From CAKZYD01 sp039814715 (GTDB lineage Bacteria; Pseudomonadota; Alphaproteobacteria; Sphingomonadales; CAKZYD01), in assembly GCA_039814715.1 (NCBI GenBank), contig JBCCAR010000033.1, forward strand, positions 1 to 33,436: a DNA stretch of 33,436 nucleotides, read 5' to 3'. Position 1 is the first letter of the stretch. The number at the start of each line of letters is the position of its first letter. Made by a program: the position numbers and the translations under genes. Below are positions 16,382 through 24,347 of the stretch, in pieces. A model generated the notes under the pieces. The model was not told where the DNA came from, did no database searches, and saw only the letters and a list, made by a program, of their open reading frames with translations.

Positions 16382-17226
16382 AGCGTTACTCGCATTAGTT
16401 CAAAGGGCTTACGATGCTGAAGCGACGGTATTTTCTCCCGCGCTGCACCGATCAATGTCATATCCATGTCACAATATAGGGCGCCGGGCGCGCGTTCCAA
16501 TGCCGCTATCTGGCGGCCCCATGGATCAATCAGCATCGTATGGCCATGCGTTTTGCGGCCACTCTCGTGCGTTCCTGTTTGGCCGGCTGCCATGACAAAG
16601 CACCCGGTTTCAATTGCCCTGGCTTTGAGCAGCGTTTCCCAATGCGCTTCCCCGGTCGGCTGCGTAAAGGCAGCAGGCACCAAAAGAATTTGCGCGCCAG
16701 CCAGCGCCAACGTCTCATACAGGCCTGGAAAGCGCAGGTCATAGCAAATCGATAAGCCAAAGGCGGCTAACGGGGTTTCCAGCACCATTGCGTGGCTGCC
16801 AGCCTTATACAACGCACTTTCGCGGTAGCTTTCGCCGCCGCCTAAATCCACGTCGAACATATGAATTTTGTCATAGCGAGTGACAATCGCCCCGCTGGGG
16901 TCAATCATGAAGCTGCGGTTTAACAGCCATTTATCTTCGCCCTTTAAGCAGAGGGAGCCAATATGGACCCAGCACTGCGCCTGGCGTGCTGCCTCCCGCA
17001 CGGCCTTCAAAACAACATCGTCCTCTTCTCGCTGCGCCAGCGCAAACGCTTGCTTGCGGTTTGCTGGCAAGATGTTGCTCATCTCCGGCGTTGAAACAAA
17101 GCTGGCGCCATTCTCGCCAGCGGCCTTAATCTGCTGTGTCAGAGCGTGCGCGCACTCCGCTGGGTCTAGGCCAGACGTCATCTGCACCAAGGCAGCACGC
17201 CAGGTAACAGCTTTGGTGTCAGGCAT
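16378..17226 (-). CDS. Carbon-nitrogen hydrolase (Nit2/omega-amidase-like)
   Basis: Member of the nitrilase superfamily that hydrolyses amide bonds of small molecules. The branch resembles Nit2/omega-amidase or deaminated-glutathione amidase (NIT1), but the substrate cannot be fixed from sequence. The 282-aa product has the full catalytic triad: E48 (STPEMSN), K120 (YDKIHMFDVDL) and C161 (SICYDLRFP). The frame opens with a TTG at 17247; the ATG at 17226 is preferred, overlapping the grxC end by 8 nt. The 3' end overlaps the DUF1178 start. Linkage to glutaredoxin grxC makes a glutathione-repair role attractive (inference). Confidence 0.92.
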   Translation of the reverse strand: MPDTKAVTWRAALVQMTSGLDPAECAHALTQQIKAAGENGASFVSTPEMSNILPANRKQAFALAQREEDDVVLKAVREAARQAQCWVHIGSLCLKGEDKWLLNRSFMIDPSGAIVTRYDKIHMFDVDLGGGESYRESALYKAGSHAMVLETPLAAFGLSICYDLRFPGLYETLALAGAQILLVPAAFTQPTGEAHWETLLKARAIETGCFVMAAGQTGTHESGRKTHGHTMLIDPWGRQIAALERAPGALYCDMDMTLIGAAREKIPSLQHRKPFELMRVTL

Positions 17227-17482
17227 CCGCTTGCAAGAGCGGATCAAGCTTTCCAGCCGATTCCAGCGCCATTAAATCATCGCAGCCGCCCACATGAATA
17301 TCGCCGATAAAAATCTGCGGCACAGTATGCGCGCCGCCACTTTCTTGCATCATTTGTTTGCGTAATTTGGGGTCCATCGTGACATCGCGCTCTTCAAAGT
17401 CCGCGCCTTTTTTGACAAGCAGGCCTTTTGCATGGTGACAATAAGGGCAGAGCATTTGTGTATACATGATGATCTTCGGCAT
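17219..17482 (-). CDS. grxC: Glutaredoxin 3 (dithiol, CPYC)
   Basis: Small thiol-disulfide oxidoreductase using glutathione; reduces protein disulfides and glutathionylated proteins in the cytoplasm. The 87-aa product has the dithiol active site C12-P-Y-C15, the cis-proline motif TVPQIFIG and the GGCDDLMAL glutathione-binding segment. The frame extends 19 codons further upstream, but the ATG at 17482 begins the conserved beta strand and has AAGAAGG before it. It sits between comF (28 bp upstream) and the hydrolase gene (8-nt overlap), in a compact operon. Confidence 0.96.
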   Translation of the reverse strand: MPKIIMYTQMLCPYCHHAKGLLVKKGADFEERDVTMDPKLRKQMMQESGGAHTVPQIFIGDIHVGGCDDLMALESAGKLDPLLQADA

Positions 17483-17510
17483 ATCGCGCCTTCTTTGCGG
17501 TGTGTGGGGG

Positions 17511-18323
17511 TTATATGATAGCCGTCTGCGGCCCTGCAACCCTCGCCGCCGTTAGAACACAAATCCGCGCGGCGCCGGCCTTGCGCAGCGGCTTGCAGCA
17601 GGCTTCGGCCGTGGCGCCGGTGGTAAGGACATCATCAACTAGGATGATATTGCGGCCTTTGACGAAACCTTCCCGTCCCCGGCGAAGGCCAAAAGCGGCT
17701 CGAACATTTTCTCTGCGTTGATTGGAATTCAGCCCTTGCTGCATTGGCGTTGCCCGGACGCGTACCAACGTGAAGAGATCAAGCTGCGCTTCGATCTGCT
17801 TTGAGATAACCCGGGCAAGCAGAGCTGATTGATTAAAGCGCCGACGCATGAGGCGGCGTCGATGCAACGGTATGGGCACGATCAAAGGGTTTTCCAAACC
17901 GAACTGCATAATCTGACCAGCCATCAATGTCCCCAGCAAACGCGCATGGCCAAGGCGATCACCGTGCTTAAACTGAAGAATGAGCGAGCGCGCCATCGCC
18001 TCATAAACAAGCGGGCTGAAGGCTTTATCGTAAGCCGGCGGACGGCGCAGGCACGCCGCGCACAAACTGGTCCCGGGAATGTCAAACTCAAAAGGCGTCC
18101 CGCAGCGGTCGCAAAAGGGCTGCGTTATAAAGGTCAGGTCAGGCCAGCACTGGGCACACAGACCAACCTGGCGCTCCGTCAATGCACCGCAAGACGCGCA
18201 GCGCGGCGGCAAAACGAAGTCAAGTGCCGCTTTTCCCGCCCTTGCGGCGCGGGCACCTTCTCTTTCCAATAGCTGGGTGAAAAAGAGACGCGGCTTTTCG
18301 AATATCTGGCTTTCTAGCGGCAT
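17511..18323 (-). CDS. comF: ComF family phosphoribosyltransferase-like protein
   Basis: Cytoplasmic protein of the ComFC family, linked to handling of incoming single-stranded DNA in natural transformation in some bacteria. In many others its job is not known. The 270-aa product has N-terminal zinc-finger pairs (CASC, CAQC, CDRC, CAAC at about 42-95) and a type I phosphoribosyltransferase domain with the PRPP motif ILVDDVLTTGAT near residue 230. The ATG at 18323 is only 23 bp from the divergent methyltransferase start, so the promoters must overlap the coding ends. No other competence genes are visible. Confidence 0.93.
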   Translation of the reverse strand: MPLESQIFEKPRLFFTQLLEREGARAARAGKAALDFVLPPRCASCGALTERQVGLCAQCWPDLTFITQPFCDRCGTPFEFDIPGTSLCAACLRRPPAYDKAFSPLVYEAMARSLILQFKHGDRLGHARLLGTLMAGQIMQFGLENPLIVPIPLHRRRLMRRRFNQSALLARVISKQIEAQLDLFTLVRVRATPMQQGLNSNQRRENVRAAFGLRRGREGFVKGRNIILVDDVLTTGATAEACCKPLRKAGAARICVLTAARVAGPQTAII

Positions 18324-18346
18324 TGTCAGCCACTATAAGCAGCCCC

Positions 18347-19219
18347 ATGACAACCGCAAATCGCATTTTTGACGCCGCCGCCGTTCGGCGCAACCGCCAG
18401 CGCTCAAGCAGCATGGACAAGGGCGCTTTATTTCTGCACCAAAGCGCCGCTGAAAGCTTGATTGAGAGACGCCGAGACATCGCACGCGACTTGCCCGAAG
18501 CGGCCATACATGGGGGGCGCGGCCTCGTAAGGCGTGAGGACCTACGCGTCGAAAGACTGCTAGAGCTTGATAGTGCGCCGGGCCTTGTTCCAGGCGATGG
18601 CTGCGTTTGCGAGCCAGATTTCCTCCCTCTGAAAGATGGCGCTTTTGATGCCGTCTTTTCCTTGCTCAGTCTGCACACGGTCAATGATCTGCCGGGCAGC
18701 CTTATTCAGATCAATCGGGCGCTAAAGCCTGACGGTATTTTCATGGCTGCGTTATTCTCTATCGGCACGTTGGAACCTGTGCGCAGCGCTTTTTTAGCCG
18801 CTGATAGTGAAACAACCGGCGGCGCTAGCCCGCGGGTTGCGCCCTTTGTCGATGTGCGCGATGCTGGGGCCCTGCTGCAGCGCGCCGGCTTTGTTATGCC
18901 GGTGGCAGATACGGAAGATGTGGTTGTCCGCTACAGCAGTCCGCTAAGTCTCATGTCTGATCTACGAGCCATGGGAGAAGCAAATGCCTTGACCGAGCGG
19001 AGCCGGCGGTTATTAAGGCGCGACACACTTGGTCACGCCTTGGCGACGTTAGAAGCGCTGCGCGATGCAGATGGGAAAATCCCCGTACAATTTTGCTTGA
19101 CCTTTATGACAGGCTGGGCGCCGGGGCCAGATCAGCCCAAACCGCTAGCGCCCGGCTCAGCAAAAACGAGGCTCGCAGACGCCTTGGGCACCACGGAAAC
19201 CAAGCTGGCAAACCATTAA
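18347..19219 (+). CDS. NDUFAF5/BioC-like SAM methyltransferase-fold protein
   Basis: The 290-aa protein resembles the family of mitochondrial complex I assembly factor NDUFAF5, related to BioC; in alphaproteobacteria these sit beside comF and grxC. The opening RIFDAAAVRRNRQRSSS and the later FSLLSLHTVNDLPGSLIQINRALKPDG region support this. The classical SAM-binding DxGxGxG loop is not clear: at that position the sequence reads LLELDSAPGLVPGDG. Catalysis may therefore differ; human NDUFAF5 is reported to be an arginine hydroxylase. The frame starts with TTG at 18323, but the ATG at 18347 is the natural start. Its 3' end overlaps the lipoprotein gene on the other strand by 4 bp. Confidence 0.82.
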   Translation: MTTANRIFDAAAVRRNRQRSSSMDKGALFLHQSAAESLIERRRDIARDLPEAAIHGGRGLVRREDLRVERLLELDSAPGLVPGDGCVCEPDFLPLKDGAFDAVFSLLSLHTVNDLPGSLIQINRALKPDGIFMAALFSIGTLEPVRSAFLAADSETTGGASPRVAPFVDVRDAGALLQRAGFVMPVADTEDVVVRYSSPLSLMSDLRAMGEANALTERSRRLLRRDTLGHALATLEALRDADGKIPVQFCLTFMTGWAPGPDQPKPLAPGSAKTRLADALGTTETKLANH

Positions 19220-19704
19220 GAACAGCCAATCACGCCCACAACGGGAACGACAAGCGATTTGCGCGTCGATGCTTGCGTCAGGGTAAAAACACCAGAGCGA
19301 ATAACGGCGTTTGAAAGGACATCTTGGCGCGTTTCGATGTCTAACTCTAGCGCGATGGTGACATTATCGCCCACATAGAGCTGTTGTTCAGAAAAGCCGC
19401 GCACCAGGTTCACGCGCTCATGTCGCGCGTCTAGCGCAACTTCGTCGCCTTGAAAATTGATCAATCCAAAGCCGCGCCCATTACTTGCAAAAAATATACG
19501 TTTTGCTGGCTGCGCACGTGTCCATAGGGCCAGGCCGCATTCTCCTTGTACAACGCTTTGCTGTGCCAGTTCTTCGAGCGGAAAATCCTGTGTCCACAGT
19601 AGCGGCGGAGCCAGGATAACGGGTTCTGGGGCGGTTGGCCGGCGCGTGCAGCTTGCACTGATCAAAAGGCTGGTCAGCATGATCGCAATGCCGAGCGCCT
19701 TCAT
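19216..19704 (-). CDS. Uncharacterised lipoprotein at end of gsp operon
   Basis: A 162-aa protein with a lipoprotein signal peptide: a hydrophobic run after K2 and the lipobox ISAS-C19. After C19 come arginines and a proline-rich linker, then a predicted mostly beta-strand domain with regular hydrophobic alternation. The mature part has two further cysteines, one in GECGLALW and one at the very end (IGCS), which could form a disulfide. The residues after C19 (TRR) do not include aspartate at +2, so outer-membrane sorting is possible. The ATG overlaps the gspN stop (ATGA), indicating translational coupling to the secretion operon. I do not recognise the family; a pilotin-like or accessory role for GspD is a guess from context. 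Confidence 0.8.
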   Translation of the reverse strand: MKALGIAIMLTSLLISASCTRRPTAPEPVILAPPLLWTQDFPLEELAQQSVVQGECGLALWTRAQPAKRIFFASNGRGFGLINFQGDEVALDARHERVNLVRGFSEQQLYVGDNVTIALELDIETRQDVLSNAVIRSGVFTLTQASTRKSLVVPVVGVIGCS

Positions 19705-20255
19705 TGAAGCCCCGACAGCGGGAGTGTGACAGGTAAGCCTTCAACCTGAGTTTTGATAAACAACACGCTCTCATTGCAGGTCAGCTGCCCGTCAAATCCG
19801 CGCGCTTTGCCAGTTGGCATGTATTCGATGGACCCATCAGCGCTCATGCATTTTTGCCCTGAGAATACGACTTTGGCATTCGATATGTCAGCAATACCAG
19901 GCATGGCTCCGCTGGAAACAGCGACACGCGCGGCTAAGTCGGATAACGCAAGCGCGCCGCCCTCAAGCGCTGCTGATGCGGTGCCGCTTGTACGCTTGGA
20001 TTGCCATGCAATGGAGGTCGCCGGTTTACCAAACACCAGTCGCAGCACATTCGTTCGCACCGTCACATCACCCAAGTCAAACCCGCTCAGCGTCACGCCC
20101 GTCATATTGCCTGACCAAATCGTACCGCGAAGATCTTTTGCGGCAAAAGGCGGAGATGAGACAAGATCAATCGCCAATCTAAACGGAAACTGACTGATAG
20201 TCACAATCAGGCATGCGGCAACACATATTACAGCAGCGCGGCGCAGTGTTAGCAT
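19701..20255 (-). CDS. gspN: Type II secretion system protein N
   Basis: GspN is an inner-membrane-anchored periplasmic subunit found in only some type II systems; its exact role is unclear. The 184-aa protein has an N-terminal membrane segment (about 6-24). The family signature follows, with RGTIWSGNMTGVTLSGFDLGDV and a beta-rich rest. Two cysteines (in SGQKCMS and QLTCNES) may pair. The gspM stop and gspN start are directly adjacent (TAAATG). Its own stop overlaps the lipoprotein start. Confidence 0.9.
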   Translation of the reverse strand: MLTLRRAAVICVAACLIVTISQFPFRLAIDLVSSPPFAAKDLRGTIWSGNMTGVTLSGFDLGDVTVRTNVLRLVFGKPATSIAWQSKRTSGTASAALEGGALALSDLAARVAVSSGAMPGIADISNAKVVFSGQKCMSADGSIEYMPTGKARGFDGQLTCNESVLFIKTQVEGLPVTLPLSGLQ

Positions 20256-20723
20256 TTAGCGCGCCTGCCGCACAGCAATAACGGCAGATACCTTGCTCGC
20301 GGCGCTGCGCTGGATCTGCATGCTTTCAATTTGCCCGCCCGCCTGTGCCGTCACGCGACCTATCCAGGACGACAAACGCTGCGCGTCTACATCATCAAAA
20401 CTCAGCCGCATGAGCCCGCCGCGCTCTTCAATCGCTGTGGCGGGCGGAAGCTGAGCAGCGGCTATCGTCTCTTGCAAACTCATCCGCGTTTGTGGTGACG
20501 CCGCGCTGCCAGCAGCAGCTTCAATTTGTGTGACTTGCTGCAAAAGCTCTAACGCCTGCGCATAGGCACGGTCATAATCATCTTTCGCTCGCTGCGCCCG
20601 CGATTGCGCTGGGCCCAGGATCAAAAAACTATACACAACAATCAGCGCCAAAGCGGCCAGAATGCCGATGAGCCATTGTTCTCTGAGCTCGCGCCCTTGC
20701 CACCATGCCAAGACTTGGGTCAT
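20256..20723 (-). CDS. gspM: Type II secretion system protein M
   Basis: Bitopic inner-membrane protein of the assembly platform; pairs with GspL and helps hold the ATPase GspE at the membrane. The 155-aa product has a short cytoplasmic tail, one membrane helix at about 18-37, a coiled-coil stretch rich in A, Q and E (about 42-75), and a C-terminal ferredoxin-like domain. Sequence similarity in this family is low, so the call rests on length, topology and position between gspL and gspN. Its ATG overlaps the gspL stop by 4 nt (ATGA). Confidence 0.9.
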   Translation of the reverse strand: MTQVLAWWQGRELREQWLIGILAALALIVVYSFLILGPAQSRAQRAKDDYDRAYAQALELLQQVTQIEAAAGSAASPQTRMSLQETIAAAQLPPATAIEERGGLMRLSFDDVDAQRLSSWIGRVTAQAGGQIESMQIQRSAASKVSAVIAVRQAR

Positions 20724-21826
20724 CGCTCGGCCTTTAACGTAAGCTCTGCGCGCGGTCCATCACGGGTTGCGCGAATGGGCTGAGCTTGGGCGGACACACC
20801 GGCGCGTTTCAGCGTCGCGATCAACTGATCAAGCCGGTTCTGATCGGCGATGATCAAAGTGGCTGTCAGGCCTTGTTGCGGACCATAAACCAGGCTCTGC
20901 GTCGTTGTACCAGGCTGGCTTTCGATGGCCCGGGCTAGGTGTCCCAGCAGTTGCTCCGGACCGCCGCGAAGACCCAGCGCCGACATCCGCTCTCTCAATT
21001 GCGCGCGGGCGTTCACAATACGCGGTGCATCTGGCAAGGCCGCGCGAACCCGCTCCATCACCTGCAAATCAAGACGTTCCGCTGCCTGTTCATACTGAAA
21101 GGCCTGGACAAGCGACAAAGCTGGCCAAAGCAGCGCAGCAACGCCCAAGAGGATTGCGGACCGTTTCAGCCAGCGCGGTGAAAACCGCGACGCATCCGGC
21201 TTTGAATAAGCCCCTACCCGCAGATTAAGGGATGGGAGGCGCCGGGCCGTTTCCACAAAATGCGTTGACAGCGCTGCCTCATCCAGGCGCTCACAAGGCT
21301 GCTCACCTTCCAAAATATAATCCATGACAGCCGGTTCGGCAGCAAAGGCCCGGGTCGTCGAACGAGCGATATCAACCCCAAGATAGGCGGCGCGAATGCT
21401 GCCTTGGGAAGGCGGAGGCAGCAGCGCCGCCGCTGGCACGATAACGTCTGGATCGAGGCCACAAGCAGCCAAACGCGTCATCACGTCCTCACAGATAGCG
21501 GTATCAAAATGGGCGACCAAGCGGGTGCCATCATCCTGCGCAGTTGACGACACGGCGACCGCAGCATTTGTATCTTCCCCAGCAACAATATCCTGCATCA
21601 TCAGCTTCGCAGCCGCTTCCATCTGGACTGTCGTTCCTTTTGGAAGGCCAAGGAACGCCAGCGCAGCGCCAACTCCTGGGACCACTGCGACACATTTTTC
21701 AAAGTCGCCGGAAGCGCACTGCGCGGCATCGCCGCGGCGCATAATCTGGCCGTCAGCATCAACGACAAACGCCAAGACCGGCTCGTCCGCACCGGCTGGA
21801 AGAAATGCCCATAAGATGCCGGTCAC
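20720..21826 (-). CDS. gspL: Type II secretion system protein L
   Basis: Inner-membrane platform protein whose cytoplasmic actin-like domain binds the GspE ATPase. The ~368-aa product has the cytoplasmic part (about 1-220), one membrane helix (about 225-243, RSAILLGVAALLWPALSLV) and a periplasmic ferredoxin-like domain to the end. Two starts compete. ATG at 21841 would add five residues and overlaps gspK by 19 nt. GTG at 21826 overlaps the gspK stop as GTGA, follows AGGGG, and begins TGILWAFLPAG, like other GspL N-termini. GTG is preferred. Confidence 0.9.
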   Translation of the reverse strand: MTGILWAFLPAGADEPVLAFVVDADGQIMRRGDAAQCASGDFEKCVAVVPGVGAALAFLGLPKGTTVQMEAAAKLMMQDIVAGEDTNAAVAVSSTAQDDGTRLVAHFDTAICEDVMTRLAACGLDPDVIVPAAALLPPPSQGSIRAAYLGVDIARSTTRAFAAEPAVMDYILEGEQPCERLDEAALSTHFVETARRLPSLNLRVGAYSKPDASRFSPRWLKRSAILLGVAALLWPALSLVQAFQYEQAAERLDLQVMERVRAALPDAPRIVNARAQLRERMSALGLRGGPEQLLGHLARAIESQPGTTTQSLVYGPQQGLTATLIIADQNRLDQLIATLKRAGVSAQAQPIRATRDGPRAELTLKAER

Positions 21827-22869
21827 AGCTGCCCCTGCCATGTGCGCGCTGACAGCCGCGGGCCTGCAATCGCAGCTTCAAATAGGGCTGTTTGCTGAAT
21901 ATCTCCAGTTGCGGTCGCAACATCTACAGTCAGTATGAAATAGCGGCTGGTGATATCCGTTTGATCCAAAATTATGCTGTCCGGGTTAATGGCCAACAAA
22001 GATGGGTGGCTCCAGAACTCTGCCGGTGATTGCCATCCAGTGACGGGCACATTCGCAAGGATCCGCATGGCGGCATCGCTTGTAATGGACTGGGGGGCCA
22101 ACATCATCAAAAGCGGCGCTTGATCCGGCGTGAGAAGATTGACGTTCATGGGGCTTGGGCTGGTTGACGGGTGGGCGCACAGCCAGGGCTTAAGCCGCTC
22201 AAACACATCCTTTGTTACGCCGCGTACATCCAATATCTCACTGACAGATCGCAGCAATTGATTGGCTGTTCGGTAGCGCGTCTTCTGCCCTGTATAATAG
22301 CCGTCTTCAACGCCTAAACGGCCGGGGATCGCATCACTATCAATCCAATCGACAATCCCAGCTGCTAGGCGCTGCGCTTCGCCGCGGCTAAAGTCCAAGG
22401 CTTCCAAGAGCGACACAAATTGGCTCTGCATCCTGAGCGACACCCTGTATGTCTGCTGCGCATCTGGCCATATGCTTGTGACCCTGCTGGCGGCTGGTCG
22501 AACAGACAAAGCCGCGCTGGGCGTCACCAGTGAATTTAAGTTAAAGCAATCCGTATGATCCGAGATGGTGAGCGTCATAAGGCCATCATCAAGCGGGACT
22601 GGCGTTGCCCGGCCATTCCACCCGCCCACATTTGGCATGGCACCGCTGTTGCGCTCTAACAAGTTGGCAAGCTCTAACCTTGCCAGCGCTTCGGCGGAAT
22701 TTGCCTGATAGCGCGCGCTGAGCGTGTCCTGCGCATTTTGCGTGATGCGCACCGCCGTGTTAATGCGGCCAAGCAAAGCAACCATCACAGCGCTGACGAC
22801 GCCCAATATGAGCAGAACCGAAAGCAAAGCAGAGCCGCGTTCCCGGGTATGATTGAAAGCGTGCCCCAT
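21823..22869 (-). CDS. gspK: Type II secretion system minor pseudopilin K
   Basis: Large minor pseudopilin that caps the pseudopilus tip with GspI and GspJ. The 348-aa protein has a prepilin leader ending in RERG, cleavage before SALLSVLL, and a hydrophobic helix. It lacks the glutamate at mature position 5, as expected for GspK and unlike the other pseudopilins here. The following body holds the alpha-helical insertion typical of GspK (LEALDFSRGEAQRLAAGIVDWID). The ATG directly adjoins the gspJ stop (TAAATG). Confidence 0.94.
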   Translation of the reverse strand: MGHAFNHTRERGSALLSVLLILGVVSAVMVALLGRINTAVRITQNAQDTLSARYQANSAEALARLELANLLERNSGAMPNVGGWNGRATPVPLDDGLMTLTISDHTDCFNLNSLVTPSAALSVRPAASRVTSIWPDAQQTYRVSLRMQSQFVSLLEALDFSRGEAQRLAAGIVDWIDSDAIPGRLGVEDGYYTGQKTRYRTANQLLRSVSEILDVRGVTKDVFERLKPWLCAHPSTSPSPMNVNLLTPDQAPLLMMLAPQSITSDAAMRILANVPVTGWQSPAEFWSHPSLLAINPDSIILDQTDITSRYFILTVDVATATGDIQQTALFEAAIAGPRLSARTWQGQL

Positions 22870-23493
22870 TTAAAACAACGTGGCTTGGCGCGTAGCTGCG
22901 GGGTCATCAACCGAGGGCGTAAGATAGCGCATCTCCAGCAGACCATGCACCCTATGGCGCAGCGAAAGCGCAAACGCGCGCGGCAGAGGGTCAAGGCGCA
23001 TGCCGGCGGCGAGCTGCGCCCAGCGGCCGTCGCTAAAGACCTGTATTTGTACGCTTTCTAAGCCCTCAAGCAGAGCAATGGGACGGGCACGCTCTGCGCC
23101 ATCGGAATGTGCGAAGGATGTGCGGTAGAGAACGCCATCTTCAAAGGAATAGCGTATCTTCTCTAAAAATGGCCGCGGCGCCTCTGGATCCTCTAAGCGG
23201 CCCAGACGGGCAAATTCGAGCAGAGCCCCGCGCTGCTGCGGTGTGGCAGAAATCTCGACAACGCCGCTTTCGTTGCGGGACTGCCGCTCGACCATCTGCC
23301 CAAAATCAGAGCGCAAAATAGCCTGCATACGCTGCAACGCGCGCGTTTCATCGGAAACACGCGTAAGTCGCTCTTGTGTGGTTACGGTCACATCCAGCAG
23401 CGCAACGCCGCCGAGCGCAATCAAGGCAAACACCGACAGCGCAATCAGCGTCTCAACGAGTGTAAACCCCGCGCTATTTGCCCGCTTAGCCAT
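22870..23493 (-). CDS. gspJ: Type II secretion system minor pseudopilin J
   Basis: Minor pseudopilin of the tip complex. The 207-aa product has a prepilin signal (ANSAG/FTLVETLIALSVFALIAL) with E5 after the cleavage site, a coiled-coil-like helix and a beta-rich C-terminal domain. A TTG at 23502 would lengthen it by three residues, but its Shine-Dalgarno is too close; the ATG at 23493 has AAGGTG at a usable distance. Overlaps gspI by 8 nt. Confidence 0.94.
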   Translation of the reverse strand: MAKRANSAGFTLVETLIALSVFALIALGGVALLDVTVTTQERLTRVSDETRALQRMQAILRSDFGQMVERQSRNESGVVEISATPQQRGALLEFARLGRLEDPEAPRPFLEKIRYSFEDGVLYRTSFAHSDGAERARPIALLEGLESVQIQVFSDGRWAQLAAGMRLDPLPRAFALSLRHRVHGLLEMRYLTPSVDDPAATRQATLF

Positions 23494-23875
23494 TCTGATC
23501 AAGCACCTTATAGCTGGTGAGCGATGCCGCCGCGTCTGCCGATTGGCCTGTCACGCGAATATCAAGCTTTAGCACGCGCTGGTCCGGCATAGCGCTGACC
23601 TGCTGGCGCACTGTCCAGCTTTGCCCCACATTGGTGACGAGACGGGTCGATGTTCCGCGCGCCAAGTTCCGATTGAGCAAGGCATCAACCAACGCGTTCT
23701 CGGCAACGATTAACGCATGTGTTCGCCCCTTTACATGCTGCGCAGCGTCAACACCGATGCCAGCAAGGCGCAAACTGGCCAAGCTCAAAAGAGAGAGAAT
23801 GGCAACCGCGACAAGGACCTCTAGCAGCGAGAAACCTGCTTCGCAGCGGTGTCGTTTGATAGCGCGGTTACTCAT
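23486..23875 (-). CDS. gspI: Type II secretion system minor pseudopilin I
   Basis: Minor pseudopilin, 129 aa, at the pseudopilus tip. The prepilin motif is CEAG/FSLLEVLVAVAILSLLSLASL with glutamate at +5. The C-terminal half is a compact alpha/beta domain with NALVDALLNR, typical of GspI. A GTG at 23878 lies directly before the ATG at 23875; the ATG is taken. It overlaps the gspH end by 8 nt. Confidence 0.94.
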   Translation of the reverse strand: MSNRAIKRHRCEAGFSLLEVLVAVAILSLLSLASLRLAGIGVDAAQHVKGRTHALIVAENALVDALLNRNLARGTSTRLVTNVGQSWTVRQQVSAMPDQRVLKLDIRVTGQSADAAASLTSYKVLDQNG

Positions 23876-24347
23876 CACGGTGTATCTCGATAGTCCCGTC
23901 GTAGTTTAAGTCGAGCGCCAGCCGGGCATCGCCGCGCGAAAAGGCGATCCGCGTTGGGGAGACAGCGCCCAGGTTCCCAAGCTCAATGCGCGCCCGTCCG
24001 CCGCTCGCCAATAAGACTTGTGTGTCATCTGACCAATCTGTTGCTTTAAGTGTATTTGTGGCCGTCACCTGCCACGCGTCACCGCGCCGTTCTTCAAAGC
24101 GGTAGCCAAAGCCGGTGACGATACCGAAGATGGACCTATTTGAGAAAACGGCGACGTCCTGAGCAGCCTTCAAGCGGGCTGCAAAGGTCTCCACTTCCTG
24201 CCTTAAGGCGCGGTCATCATTGGGCAAAACCAGCACAACGGCGCGCGCTGCAAGGCCAATCAGCGCCATCACGATCAAAATTTCCGTGATGGTGAACCCA
24301 GCTTGGCCTTTTAAGCTTTTATTGCCAGTTGCCGATGTCAGCGTCAT
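23868..24347 (-). CDS. gspH: Type II secretion system minor pseudopilin H
   Basis: Minor pseudopilin of 159 aa. The prepilin motif GQAG/FTITEILIVMALIGLAARAVVLV carries E5. The following part with RLKAAQDVAVFSNRSIFGIV is the GspH-type beginning of the globular domain. The open frame runs 42 codons further upstream inside gspG. The ATG at 24347 is preferred because GGAAGG precedes it and the leader then has normal length. It overlaps gspG by 29 nt. Confidence 0.92.
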   Translation of the reverse strand: MTLTSATGNKSLKGQAGFTITEILIVMALIGLAARAVVLVLPNDDRALRQEVETFAARLKAAQDVAVFSNRSIFGIVTGFGYRFEERRGDAWQVTATNTLKATDWSDDTQVLLASGGRARIELGNLGAVSPTRIAFSRGDARLALDLNYDGTIEIHRDE

